A stretch of 48,479 nt of DNA, taken from positions 1-48,479 of the IMG/VR virus record IMGVR_UViG_3300008110_005229. One strand, written 5' to 3'. A program made the translations under genes and the position numbers. The stretch is from a virus. The notes beneath the pieces are model-generated. The model searched no databases, was not told the DNA's origin, and saw only the letters and a list, made by a program, of their open reading frames with translations. Positions 33,261 to 41,817 of the stretch are shown here, piece after piece (positions within the stretch are counted from its first letter, which is position 1; each line of letters begins with the position of its first letter).

Positions 33261-33892
33261 TGTTAGAAACAATCTGCGAAACACTAGTAGAAGCCTATCG
33301 TCGTAATTGGATTACTAGCCGTGACGGCAACGTTAGTATACGGCACCACGATCGAGACCACTTCTATATTACACCCAGCGGTGTACGTAAACAAACTCTA
33401 CAGCCTGATCAATTTAAAAAAATTGGCATTATGTTTCAACCAGTCAATCGGTGGAATCATACAGATCTACCGTATACTGATATCAGCGCCAATTTAAAAC
33501 CAAGTGGAGAGTTGCCTCTTCACTTTGGACTACAAAAAATGATGGGACAACACAGTAACGATGTTCGAGTAGTAGTACATGTACATCCTACATATTGTAT
33601 CGCCGCAATGCACGCCGGGATTGATCTCAGCACTATCAGCAGTGATTTTCCTGAACTTAATCGCTACACAAAGGTAGCACCCAATGTAGGCGATGTGCCT
33701 CCTATCAGCCAAGAGCTAGCTGATCGCTGTCACGAAAATTTACAGCTAGATGAATACGGCAACATTGCCTATGATATCGTAGGTATTAAAGGACACGGAG
33801 TTGTTGCCATTGATACTAGCCCGTGGCGTGCGTTTGAACACATAGAACGACTAGAACACATTTGTAAAATTGTATTAGCGAGTAAAATATGA
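33260..33892 (+). CDS. Class II aldolase/adducin-family protein
   Basis: A 210-residue zinc aldolase fold. SRDGNVSIR and ITPSGVRK bind the substrate phosphate in this family; SGELPLHF supplies the acid; HVHPTYCIA holds two zinc His, and a third is in GIKGHGVVAI. Relatives include fuculose-phosphate aldolase, ribulose-phosphate epimerase and methylthioribulose-phosphate dehydratase. The substrate cannot be read off. It sits between heme oxygenase and the bilin reductase with overlaps on both sides, an unusual partner for bilin genes. Confidence 0.85.
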   Translation: MLETICETLVEAYRRNWITSRDGNVSIRHHDRDHFYITPSGVRKQTLQPDQFKKIGIMFQPVNRWNHTDLPYTDISANLKPSGELPLHFGLQKMMGQHSNDVRVVVHVHPTYCIAAMHAGIDLSTISSDFPELNRYTKVAPNVGDVPPISQELADRCHENLQLDEYGNIAYDIVGIKGHGVVAIDTSPWRAFEHIERLEHICKIVLASKI

Positions 33893-34569
33893 GCATAGTT
33901 TGGGATACACTTACTGAAGTAGAAAATTACTTTGAAATGGCCTTTAACGAGAAAGGCTGGTTAATTCACGAGCCTGGTATGGAACGTTTTAACCAACCTG
34001 GTTGGGTTAATATGGTATGGGAAAGCGACATATATCGCAGGGCGCACATTGATGTAGTAGATGCTCGCGAAACTAAAGGACTGTGGATGATGCATTGTTG
34101 CGTCTTCCCGCATACTGACAATCCTGCACCTATTTTTGGCTTTGATGTAGTTGCAGGTAAGAATAAAATTACAGGTTGCTTCCATGACTTTAGTCCAGCA
34201 GGCGATCCTAACCATCCGTTAATTACATGGTTTGGTGAAGAAGTTAGCCGTTACGAATGGAACAAAAAACGTCCGTTACCAGAGTGGGCACAGCGTATTT
34301 TTACAGAACATATGGTGGCTGCGGGCAACGTCAGCGAACAGCACGAATTAGTACAGATTCTGGGTATGGCCCGTAAAACACTGGATCACTACTTGGAAAA
34401 TGTAGGCGAAACTCGCGGCCACGCAGTAGATACCAAAGACGCACAGAACTTCTATGCACAGAACCAAAAGCAAAACCCGCATACTCCTAAAGTTATGACT
34501 AGTTTAGGCTTAAACGAACAAGATGTACAGATATTCGTGCAGGAGTGTTTGTTCCCAGAAATTCGCTAA
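33889..34569 (+). CDS. pcyX: Ferredoxin-dependent bilin reductase, PcyX-like
   Basis: A 226-residue ferredoxin-dependent bilin reductase. The central WMMHCCVFPHTDNPAPIFGF then DVVAGKNKITGCFHDFSP, and the C-terminal LPEWAQRIF segment match this family, with candidate catalytic Asp in FGFDVV and FHDFSP. Phage members include PebS and PcyX; PcyX is known from uncultured marine phages next to a heme oxygenase and makes phycoerythrobilin. I favour PcyX from the context but cannot exclude other branches. Electrons would come from a ferredoxin not encoded here. Confidence 0.82.
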   Translation: MSIVWDTLTEVENYFEMAFNEKGWLIHEPGMERFNQPGWVNMVWESDIYRRAHIDVVDARETKGLWMMHCCVFPHTDNPAPIFGFDVVAGKNKITGCFHDFSPAGDPNHPLITWFGEEVSRYEWNKKRPLPEWAQRIFTEHMVAAGNVSEQHELVQILGMARKTLDHYLENVGETRGHAVDTKDAQNFYAQNQKQNPHTPKVMTSLGLNEQDVQIFVQECLFPEIR

Positions 34570-34579
34570 ATATTATACT

Positions 34580-36154
34580 ATGAGATTTCGCGAATTTAAA
34601 CTATTAGAAACCCTAAACACAACGATATCTGCTGATCATTTAGATGGTCTAAAGGATGTAATTGCCCGCCGAATTAGATCACTACCCGATGATCAAACTA
34701 CAGCAAAGGCCCTTAAAGATATTGAAGACCTACTTCAACATCTTGGATCAGGCGGACGTATTGGTTCAATTGGCAAAGAACTAGCTGACGTAAAAGATTC
34801 AGCAGTTGACGATGCTAAAAAAGTTCTAGGGCGATTAGTATTAAGTATTGCGGAAGAACTAAATGCTTCTCCAGAGCAAAAAGAAGAATTTTTCCGATTA
34901 TGGAAAGCTGACCAAATAGTTAATGTTGAAACTATTATTGATCCAGAAAATAGAGGTGTGAGCTTAAACTTCAACGATGTTTTTAATGGTTATTCTAGTA
35001 ACCCACTAATGACAGAATTTATCAATGAAGTAATGACAGTTGCTGAGTTAGGTATGGGACGCGGAGAGTTTGGTCTTAACGTGTTGAGTAAAAGTATCAC
35101 TGTTTCTAAAGGTGGTAAAAAAGAAGAGACTGAAGATGGCGGATCCAAAAAAGGAGATCTACAATTTATTATCGGTGGCAAAACGTACCAGATAGAATTA
35201 AAAACTGAACAAGGTGGCGCTGCTCGTTTTGGCGATCAAGAAGTGCGGCCTGCAGAAGGCTTTGAAGCAGCCGCAGTGGCATTAAACAACTATGTAAAGA
35301 AACACAAGCTTTATAAAGGTATTGGATTTACATTGTCTGGCAGCGGCATGAATTTAAATCAAGCAATACAATTTCATCAGGCATTAACTCCTGCTGATAG
35401 ATCTACGTTTCTTGGCATGGTAAGAAAATGTCTAACTCTAATCTTTGGCAATCTTAAAAGCGGCCGCAAAGATCATTTGATGAGATTAAAAAGAAACATA
35501 AATGAAATTATGGATGCTATCGAAGTAGGTCGCGGTGGTCAAGCAGCACAGGCGTATAGCCAAGCTAGTTTTAATTTTTATATGAGTCGCAAACACGACG
35601 ACGGTGTATTATATACAAATCTTAATAATAAAACTTTTGTCTATTATGATGACGCGGCACAGCTATTAGCTGCCGGTTTACGATTCCATGCATCTACTCC
35701 TTATATTAGTGCAACCAAAGATCCAGTACGTGCTGTGTATCCGCAGATCAGTGTTCAATCTACAACATTTGGTGGCGAGAAAGCACAAAAAGGATTAAAA
35801 CAATTATCCAAGGGAAAAAATCCGTTTGATGATCCAGAATTTGCCAGCAAAATACAAAATTGGACTGCTGCATTAGCTGCTCCTCGCGGCGTTAAAAATA
35901 AAAATACTTTAAACAAAATTTCTATAAGAGTAGTCCAACTCATGGGGCAAAAGATGCCTACTGATCAAATCATTACTACATTAGAACTAGAGTTCCCAGA
36001 ACTAGCAGTAAAAGTAAAAACTACACCAAAACTAACTCCTAGAGCACCTGCAAAGGTCTCTGTACCCGCACCTGCAGGCTCTGTGCCAAAGACTATGGCT
36101 CCTACACCACAGCAACCAGCACAAACCCAACCGGCTCCAACAGCCACAGTATAA
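34580..36154 (+). CDS. Predicted PD-(D/E)XK nuclease with capsid-targeting-like N terminus
   Basis: I chose the ATG at 34580; a longer TTG form would run into the reductase gene. The 524-residue protein starts MRFREFKLLETLN, like other lead peptides here. GEFGLNVLS (E163) and KKGDLQFIIGG...IELKTEQGG (D193, E206-x-K208) form a PD-(D/E)XK-type core, followed by GAARFGDQE. The C-terminal 40 residues are Pro/Ala/Thr-rich and probably disordered. It could be a packaged nuclease that attacks host DNA on entry. Confidence 0.6.
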   Translation: MRFREFKLLETLNTTISADHLDGLKDVIARRIRSLPDDQTTAKALKDIEDLLQHLGSGGRIGSIGKELADVKDSAVDDAKKVLGRLVLSIAEELNASPEQKEEFFRLWKADQIVNVETIIDPENRGVSLNFNDVFNGYSSNPLMTEFINEVMTVAELGMGRGEFGLNVLSKSITVSKGGKKEETEDGGSKKGDLQFIIGGKTYQIELKTEQGGAARFGDQEVRPAEGFEAAAVALNNYVKKHKLYKGIGFTLSGSGMNLNQAIQFHQALTPADRSTFLGMVRKCLTLIFGNLKSGRKDHLMRLKRNINEIMDAIEVGRGGQAAQAYSQASFNFYMSRKHDDGVLYTNLNNKTFVYYDDAAQLLAAGLRFHASTPYISATKDPVRAVYPQISVQSTTFGGEKAQKGLKQLSKGKNPFDDPEFASKIQNWTAALAAPRGVKNKNTLNKISIRVVQLMGQKMPTDQIITTLELEFPELAVKVKTTPKLTPRAPAKVSVPAPAGSVPKTMAPTPQQPAQTQPAPTATV

Positions 36155-36157
36155 ATA
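36150..36157 (+). promoter_or_regulatory. T4-type late promoter, TATAAATA
   Basis: Perfect box overlapping the stop of the nuclease gene, 46 bp before 36203. It may drive the membrane protein and the curli cluster behind it. Confidence 0.65.
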
Positions 36158-36202
36158 CATTTGAATTAAACACCTAGTTTTTAATTTTAAAGCTGGTGTT
36201 TA

Positions 36203-36589
36203 ATGCATAAATATTTGTACATGGAAATACTCCTACTTTTAACCCTATTACAAATCAAGCACTGGTACGCTGATTTTAAAATACAGACCTACATGCAGAC
36301 TGTGAAAAAAGGCGTGTGGTTAGATCCTATTGGCGTAAGCCATAGTATAGATCATATGTGGTGTACCCTTGTGGCATTGTTAGTCTTTAGTATTTTCTAT
36401 CCAATTACAGTTGGTGCCATATTTTTAGTAGCTTTCATAGAAGGCATTGTACATTACCTTATAGACTACACTAAAGTAAAATATGGTTGCAAAGACAATA
36501 CCAAACCTCTGTTTTGGAATCAATTTGGTCTTGACCAATTAGCACATCAAATCTGTTACATACTGATTGTATTTTTCCTCCTAGTCTAA
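36203..36589 (+). CDS. DUF3307-like membrane protein
   Basis: A 128-residue protein with three or four membrane segments. KHWYADFKIQTYMQ near the start, HSIDH in the middle and DQLAHQICYILI at the end match the small DUF3307 membrane family (H..xDF..Q, then a D...H pair). The histidines suggest a metal-binding or enzymatic role in the membrane. It lies just upstream of csgF. Confidence 0.72.
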   Translation: MHKYLYMEILLLLTLLQIKHWYADFKIQTYMQTVKKGVWLDPIGVSHSIDHMWCTLVALLVFSIFYPITVGAIFLVAFIEGIVHYLIDYTKVKYGCKDNTKPLFWNQFGLDQLAHQICYILIVFFLLV

Positions 36590-36655
36590 ATCTGCTAGTT
36601 TAATTCTTCATCTCGGGTCATTAAATAATAATGACAGACTGCCGGGAGCGAATCA

Positions 36656-37108
36656 ATGAAAAAACACATAGCAGTTCTAATTATAACAGTTGCCTCTTCT
36701 GTACAGGCCGCTGAATTAGTACACCAATTTACTAGTCCATCCTTTTCTGGAATAGGATTCTCAAGTCATGCACTTACAATCTATAACCAAGAGTTAAGTC
36801 GTAAGTTAGCCATTGCAGCTGAAAAGAAAGCAGACGCACTTAAAGCTGAACAAGATGCTAAAAACACCACTATGGCTAAATTTATATCAAATTTAGAAAG
36901 TAGGATATACAACGAGTTGGCTAGACAAATAACAGAAAAATTATTTGAAGGCCAAGGCGGACAAGCGTCCGGAACTTTTGCTTTCAATGGCGGAACAATA
37001 ACATATACCAAGGTTGGTAATATGATAGAAATCACTATACGTGATGCAAATGGAAACGTCACTACAATGACGGTGCCCATTGGAGACTTTGGATGGCTAT
37101 CACCATGA
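36656..37108 (+). CDS. csgF: Curli assembly protein CsgF
   Basis: A 150-residue protein with a signal peptide (about 1-18, cleaved after VQA). ELVHQFTSPSFSGIGFSSHAL matches the CsgF start, in which the mature N terminus inserts in the CsgG pore; a long helix (40-85) and a small beta domain follow. In E. coli CsgF ties the nucleator CsgB to the secretion pore. Its stop overlaps csgG by ATGA. The ribosome site is GGGAG. Confidence 0.82.
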   Translation: MKKHIAVLIITVASSVQAAELVHQFTSPSFSGIGFSSHALTIYNQELSRKLAIAAEKKADALKAEQDAKNTTMAKFISNLESRIYNELARQITEKLFEGQGGQASGTFAFNGGTITYTKVGNMIEITIRDANGNVTTMTVPIGDFGWLSP

Positions 37109-37962
37109 AATTAATAACATCTTTAATAGCAGCTTCGTTTTTAACAGGCTGTGGCACTATAGGTAATATGGTCAGAGACTTCGACGATCCTGTTATTACC
37201 CAACCTAAATTAAAAACTGAACAAGGACTGAAAGCACCTGCCGCAGGATCTATCGCTGTAGCAGTTTACAGCTTCAGAGATATGACTGGACAGAGAAAAG
37301 CCAGCCAAAATATTGCAAGTTTAAGTTCAGCAGTTACGCAAGGGGCAGATGCTTACCTTGTTAAGAGTCTACAAGAAATAGGCGGCGGGCAATGGTTTAA
37401 AGTTTTAGAACGAGGCGGCCTAGATAATCTTATCAAAGAACGACAATTAATTCGCCAGATGAGAGAACTGTATCAAGGCGACAAAGCACAGCCTTTACCT
37501 CCAATGATGTTTGCTGGAATGATTTTAGAAGGCGGTATCATTGGCTACGACAGCAACACTTTAAGTGGTGGTAGTGGTGCTCGATTACTAGGTATTGGTG
37601 CCAGCACTGAATACCGTCAAGACGAAGTTACAATTAGTCTACGTGCAGTAAGCGTAGCTACTGGTGAAGTTTTAGTAGCTGTAAATGTCAGTAAAACTGT
37701 GTATAGCTTTATGGACAAAGCTGGTGTATTAAGATTTATGGAAGCTGGTACTAGAAGTCTTGAATTAGAAACTGGTTCAGCAACTAACGAATCTATGAAC
37801 CGTGCTGTTCAGTTGGCAATACATGCAGGTGTTATTGAAATGATCAACCAGGGAGCTACTAAAGGCCACTGGGCATTCAAGCAAGAGGAGAAGAAAGATG
37901 AGCTGGTTCAAAAAAACTCCCAACCTGAAGCGAACAGAGAAGCACCTGCCACAAAGAAGTAG
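37105..37962 (+). CDS. csgG: Curli secretion channel CsgG
   Basis: A 285-residue lipoprotein; the ATG at 37105 gives the signal MKLITSLIAASFLTGCG with Cys in the lipobox (LTGC). WFKVLERGGLDNLIKERQLIRQMRE and the MILEGGIIGYDSNT / YRQDEVTISLRAVSVATGEVL blocks are conserved CsgG features. The protein forms the nine-subunit outer-membrane pore that lets curlin out unfolded. It is close to the E. coli length (277). A small gene overlaps its 3' end in another frame. Confidence 0.9.
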   Translation: MKLITSLIAASFLTGCGTIGNMVRDFDDPVITQPKLKTEQGLKAPAAGSIAVAVYSFRDMTGQRKASQNIASLSSAVTQGADAYLVKSLQEIGGGQWFKVLERGGLDNLIKERQLIRQMRELYQGDKAQPLPPMMFAGMILEGGIIGYDSNTLSGGSGARLLGIGASTEYRQDEVTISLRAVSVATGEVLVAVNVSKTVYSFMDKAGVLRFMEAGTRSLELETGSATNESMNRAVQLAIHAGVIEMINQGATKGHWAFKQEEKKDELVQKNSQPEANREAPATKK

Positions 37963-38059
37963 TCAGGTAGCTGAAAAATTATGGAAGGAAACTGTTTTAA
38001 AACATAACGCAGAAAAGAGCGATTTAAATCCAAATAATAAAAACAAAGGAGCGGATTAA
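37898..38059 (+). CDS. 53-residue basic protein nested in csgG end
   Basis: It begins in another frame within the last part of csgG, with AGGAG eight bases before the ATG (MSWFKKTPNLKRTEKHLP...). It is basic and hydrophilic, with no signal peptide. A good ribosome site and a stop just before the curlin gene at 38061 suggest it is real. Small proteins with an N-terminal WFKK.....KRT pattern occur in other phages and bacteria, but I know no function. Confidence 0.55.
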   Translation: MSWFKKTPNLKRTEKHLPQRSSQVAEKLWKETVLKHNAEKSDLNPNNKNKGAD

Positions 38060-38060
38060 A

Positions 38061-38741
38061 ATGATTAAGAATTATAGACAAATGGCATTCGTAATGGCGG
38101 CCATATTTGCTGGTTCTGGAGCATATGCAGACAACAAAGTCTACATTGAACAAGCAGGTAGCAGTAATACGGTTACTATTACTCAAGTGGGCAGCACAAA
38201 CAGAGTAGGTAACGTTGGCACTGGTAATCAAAGCAAAATTACTGGTAGCACAAACACACTAACAACATCTCAATCAGGAGATGGCAACATTATTGATTAT
38301 ACCGTGGTAGGTAACGGTAATACGATTACTAAAACTGTAACAGGTGATACAAATCAGATTACTTTTACTTGTGGCGACGGAACAACAGCATGTACAACTG
38401 TAACAAGTTCTATGACTATAGTTGGTGAGCTGAATACCGTGACTAGCACCATTAAGGGATCAAATATTACAAATACTTTAAGTATAACTGGTGACAGCAA
38501 TACTGTTACACAAAGTATTCTTACAAGCAATAGTACTAGCAATATTACTATACTAGGTGACAGTAACGCATTTACCAGCGCAATGAGTGGTGCCAGCGGA
38601 GGCACAGGACATCATTTGATTGCTGCGGTATCAGGCACAAGCAACACACACTCAATTACACAAAGTGGTAGTGTTAATACAAATGTAAGCATTGTAACAA
38701 CAGGTAATTCGAACACAGTATCAGTAACCACTGGAAACTAA
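38061..38741 (+). CDS. Curlin-repeat amyloid protein
   Basis: A 226-residue secreted protein with signal peptide (1-23, ending GAYA). It is built of curlin-type repeats of the form SxxNxxTxxQxGxxN: VYIEQAGSSNTVTITQVGST and later GNGNTITK, GDSNTVTQSI, GTSNTHSITQSGSVN. E. coli CsgA has five such repeats of about 22 residues; here there are about eight, less regular. It should form a beta-solenoid amyloid. The ribosome site is AAAGGAG. It is probably exported through CsgG. Confidence 0.82.
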   Translation: MIKNYRQMAFVMAAIFAGSGAYADNKVYIEQAGSSNTVTITQVGSTNRVGNVGTGNQSKITGSTNTLTTSQSGDGNIIDYTVVGNGNTITKTVTGDTNQITFTCGDGTTACTTVTSSMTIVGELNTVTSTIKGSNITNTLSITGDSNTVTQSILTSNSTSNITILGDSNAFTSAMSGASGGTGHHLIAAVSGTSNTHSITQSGSVNTNVSIVTTGNSNTVSVTTGN

Positions 38742-38742
38742 A

Positions 38743-39837
38743 GTGAAATATCTATGGCTGTTAGCTTTATTAATTGCATCTGGAGCTCAGGCAAACATCG
38801 GAAAGATAACCGAGCTCCAGGGCGCAGCCGTTGAAATAAAAAGAAAAAATCAAGCAATCAAAGCAGGCAAAGACACAGTGATAGAAGCCAACGACACTGT
38901 CAGTGTTGGCTCTAATACTAAACTTACAATAACATTTGCAGATAACTCTACTGCAAAAATTACAGAAAACAGCAAACTAGTTATAGATGATTTTGTCTAC
39001 GACCCTAAAGGTTCTAGCAAGAGCGCCATGCGTGTTACTTTAGGTACAGTAAGAATGGCCTCCGGCGGTATTGCCAAACAGAATTCAGAAAGTGTAAACA
39101 TAAGAACTCCTACCGCAGCTATTGCAGTTCGCGGCACAGACTTTGCCATGACAGTCAGTGAACTAGGAGAGAGTACAGTTGTATTATTACCAACTTGTAA
39201 AGACGACAGAGATGCAACTAAAGTAGAACTACCCGGTAACTGTGTCTGTGGAGCAATTGACGTTGTTACTCAAGCTGGTAAAGTAAGTATGGAAAGTCCT
39301 TTTTTTGCCACACACGTTGCCACAGCACAAGAAGTACCACTAGTTCCAGTAAGAGTAGATCCTCAAATTATCAACGCCAGTGGGGAAGGTAATTTAAACA
39401 AACCACAAGCAGTGGCGTTAGCACATGTTGAAAAACAAGAACGTAAAGAAGCACATAAAGACAAAAGCAAAGCCAATCAAGACGAACAACGAACTGCTAG
39501 AGACAACAACAAAGATGCAGTAGATAAGAGAAAATCAGCATCTGATGATGATACTATTAATAGAGCTCTTCGTGGAGAAGTGGGTGAAATTAGAACTGCC
39601 GATGCTGGCACAGCAGCTAATCCTTGTTGGCCATTTACCAGTTGTGGTAATGAAAAAGGTTACAACTGGTATGAACACGTAGACCCCTTACGTGGCAATA
39701 TTATTCATATTAGAACACTAGAAACAACAGATACAACAACATACAATATTTCAGTAAACAATGTTGACGTCAGCCAACGTCAAGTAGGCAGTGGTGCCAA
39801 TGGTAACGTAGTAACGGTGAGACAATGGAACAGATGA
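38743..39837 (+). CDS. Secreted FecR-domain protein
   Basis: A 364-residue protein with a GTG start one base after the curlin gene and a signal peptide (1-17). The FecR domain spans about 20-130: GKITELQGAAVEI, DTVSVGSNTKLTITFADNS, RTPTAAIAVRGTDFAMTV. Lys/Asp-rich and Cys-bearing segments follow. FecR domains are often periplasmic signalling parts and are also found next to curli genes and CHASE2 cyclases in bacteria. Here it lies between two curlin-repeat genes and upstream of such a cyclase. Confidence 0.8.
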   Translation: MKYLWLLALLIASGAQANIGKITELQGAAVEIKRKNQAIKAGKDTVIEANDTVSVGSNTKLTITFADNSTAKITENSKLVIDDFVYDPKGSSKSAMRVTLGTVRMASGGIAKQNSESVNIRTPTAAIAVRGTDFAMTVSELGESTVVLLPTCKDDRDATKVELPGNCVCGAIDVVTQAGKVSMESPFFATHVATAQEVPLVPVRVDPQIINASGEGNLNKPQAVALAHVEKQERKEAHKDKSKANQDEQRTARDNNKDAVDKRKSASDDDTINRALRGEVGEIRTADAGTAANPCWPFTSCGNEKGYNWYEHVDPLRGNIIHIRTLETTDTTTYNISVNNVDVSQRQVGSGANGNVVTVRQWNR

Positions 39838-41768
39838 AAAAGATACTGTTAACCTTATTGTTTTTATGCTCTAATGCATATGCTGACCTAACTGATATCA
39901 AATTCGGCCAAAGTCAGATCGCTGACAGTCAATGGAACGTTAATGCCTGTCTTAACACCACCACCTGCCAGATTTATAGCAAACAACCTGGAACAGCTTA
40001 CAAGATTCCTTGGACTAGTGGGCAGGTACAATGGGCTGCTGGAGACTATGTAAAATTTGAAATGAGCGGAAACAACTCGTTTCCCTATACTGCAAAGCAA
40101 TACGACAGCGCAGGTAATGTTAAATCTACACTGGGCAGTGGTAAAATTGTTAATATGGGTCCTGACTATTTTTTCTTTGTAGGTAGTGATAATAACACTG
40201 GACAACTATTCAGCGGTAGCAGCGGTATGAGCGGAACAGCAGGAGTAAGTTGGACTGGCACACTTAACCCTTCGGTGGCACAGGCCAATACCTATGCTGA
40301 TGCTAGTTACTCTACCGTTCCGTTAACCGCAGGACAGACTGCAACAACTACACCTAGTAGTTCAGCGCCTCCACCTGCTCCGCCACCATCTACAGGGCCT
40401 GTTAGTCCTACTGCTACTAATGCTAATTTTGGATTTGAATCTGGTACTACTGCTAACTGGACAATCAGTAATGGTACTGGTACAGAAAAAACTGATCCGT
40501 GGAGCGACAATGGCAGTGGTGTAAACACTTCTAAAGGTATGGCAAACTATAGTCCAGACGGACAAAAGTCTTGGACAGTGACACCTTATGGTACATACAT
40601 GCTGGCGATTCAAGCTGGCGGCGGCAGTCCTAACTTTGATCCTGCTATGACAAGTTTAGGTTTAACTACTACACATATAACTGAGATAAGAAACTATCTA
40701 ACAGGATTAGGTGGAAATAGTTCACCAACAAATGCTTCTTGGGCAAAACGTACAGTTACACTGGAAGCAGGCAAAACTTATGTTGTAGCATGGCAGTATA
40801 TGAGCACTGACTATGTACCGTTTAATGACGGCTCTATGATGACTTTAATACACTCTACTGATCCTAGTAAAGTGCCTACACTAAACAACAACACAAAGAA
40901 TTATGCCTTGCTAGGATTTACTAATCCCGGCACAGGTAACTATGCCACTGACAGTTACGGTTCTACTGGTTGGCAGTTGGCTACTATTACTGTGCCTATC
41001 ACAGGAGATTATATACTAGGTTTTGCCAGTTTCAATCTAGGCGATACTGCGTTAAGTCCTATTTTGTTTGTTGACGATTTACAAGGCGCAACGTTTTTAA
41101 ATGGCACAACATTTGGTCCTATTGCTCCTAACGCAGGAAGTAACGCTCCAGTAACTGGTGGTGGTGGCAGCACACCCCCACCTTGTCCTAACAGTTCTAC
41201 ATGCTCTACAGATGCGTTTGCTGCCAACACTGGATTTAACAATCGTGCCAATGTATGGAGCCAACAAACTGGCAACAAAGTTATCATTGAACAGATTGGT
41301 AGCTATAATGTTATCACAGTAGGACAGTCTGGTCGTAAAAATTATTCAGAAATTGATATTATAGGTAGTAATAATTCAGTAACAACTATTCAAACAAGTG
41401 GATTAACATCTGCTACAAATTATATGGAAATATCAGTTAACGGAAGTAATAATACCATAGAAAATAGACAAAACAGTACTGGTGGTGCTAAAGGTAGTAT
41501 GACTACGGTTAACAACAATAATAATCAAGTTGAAATATGGCAGAAAGACAACGGCAATCATTATGCAGAAATCAACGTATCGGGCGGCAGCAAAACAGTT
41601 GGTGTTATACAAGAAGGTAGTGGAAGCCATATGGCTAAAATAACTCTTACAGGCGGCGCTACAACTATCAATACTACACAAAGTGGCAGCACACAGCAGT
41701 TCTACTCAATAACACATAGCTGTGCCCAAGCGAGCTGTGCGGCAATAACTGTTACTCAAGGGCAGTAA
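39834..41768 (+). CDS. Large secreted protein with C-terminal curlin repeats
   Basis: I chose the ATG at 39834 (MKKILLTLLFLCSNAYA signal peptide), overlapping the FecR stop. The 644-residue product has an N-terminal beta domain, a Pro-rich linker (PPPAPPPSTGP) near residue 180, a central jelly-roll-like domain (NANFGFESGTTANWTISN ... ILFVDDLQGATF, about 195-425) and curlin-type repeats from about 480 (NKVIIEQIGSYNVITVGQSG and on). It may be a nucleator, a CsgB analogue, with a surface-binding domain. Confidence 0.75.
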   Translation: MKKILLTLLFLCSNAYADLTDIKFGQSQIADSQWNVNACLNTTTCQIYSKQPGTAYKIPWTSGQVQWAAGDYVKFEMSGNNSFPYTAKQYDSAGNVKSTLGSGKIVNMGPDYFFFVGSDNNTGQLFSGSSGMSGTAGVSWTGTLNPSVAQANTYADASYSTVPLTAGQTATTTPSSSAPPPAPPPSTGPVSPTATNANFGFESGTTANWTISNGTGTEKTDPWSDNGSGVNTSKGMANYSPDGQKSWTVTPYGTYMLAIQAGGGSPNFDPAMTSLGLTTTHITEIRNYLTGLGGNSSPTNASWAKRTVTLEAGKTYVVAWQYMSTDYVPFNDGSMMTLIHSTDPSKVPTLNNNTKNYALLGFTNPGTGNYATDSYGSTGWQLATITVPITGDYILGFASFNLGDTALSPILFVDDLQGATFLNGTTFGPIAPNAGSNAPVTGGGGSTPPPCPNSSTCSTDAFAANTGFNNRANVWSQQTGNKVIIEQIGSYNVITVGQSGRKNYSEIDIIGSNNSVTTIQTSGLTSATNYMEISVNGSNNTIENRQNSTGGAKGSMTTVNNNNNQVEIWQKDNGNHYAEINVSGGSKTVGVIQEGSGSHMAKITLTGGATTINTTQSGSTQQFYSITHSCAQASCAAITVTQGQ

Positions 41769-41805
41769 TATTGGCACAGTAAAGTATCATTAGCTAAAAA
41801 AGTCT

Positions 41806-41813
41806 AATAAATA
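41806..41813 (+). promoter_or_regulatory. T4-type late promoter variant, AATAAATA
   Basis: One mismatch to TATAAATA, only 4 bp before the ATG at 41818. Confidence 0.4.
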
Positions 41814-41817
41814 CTTA

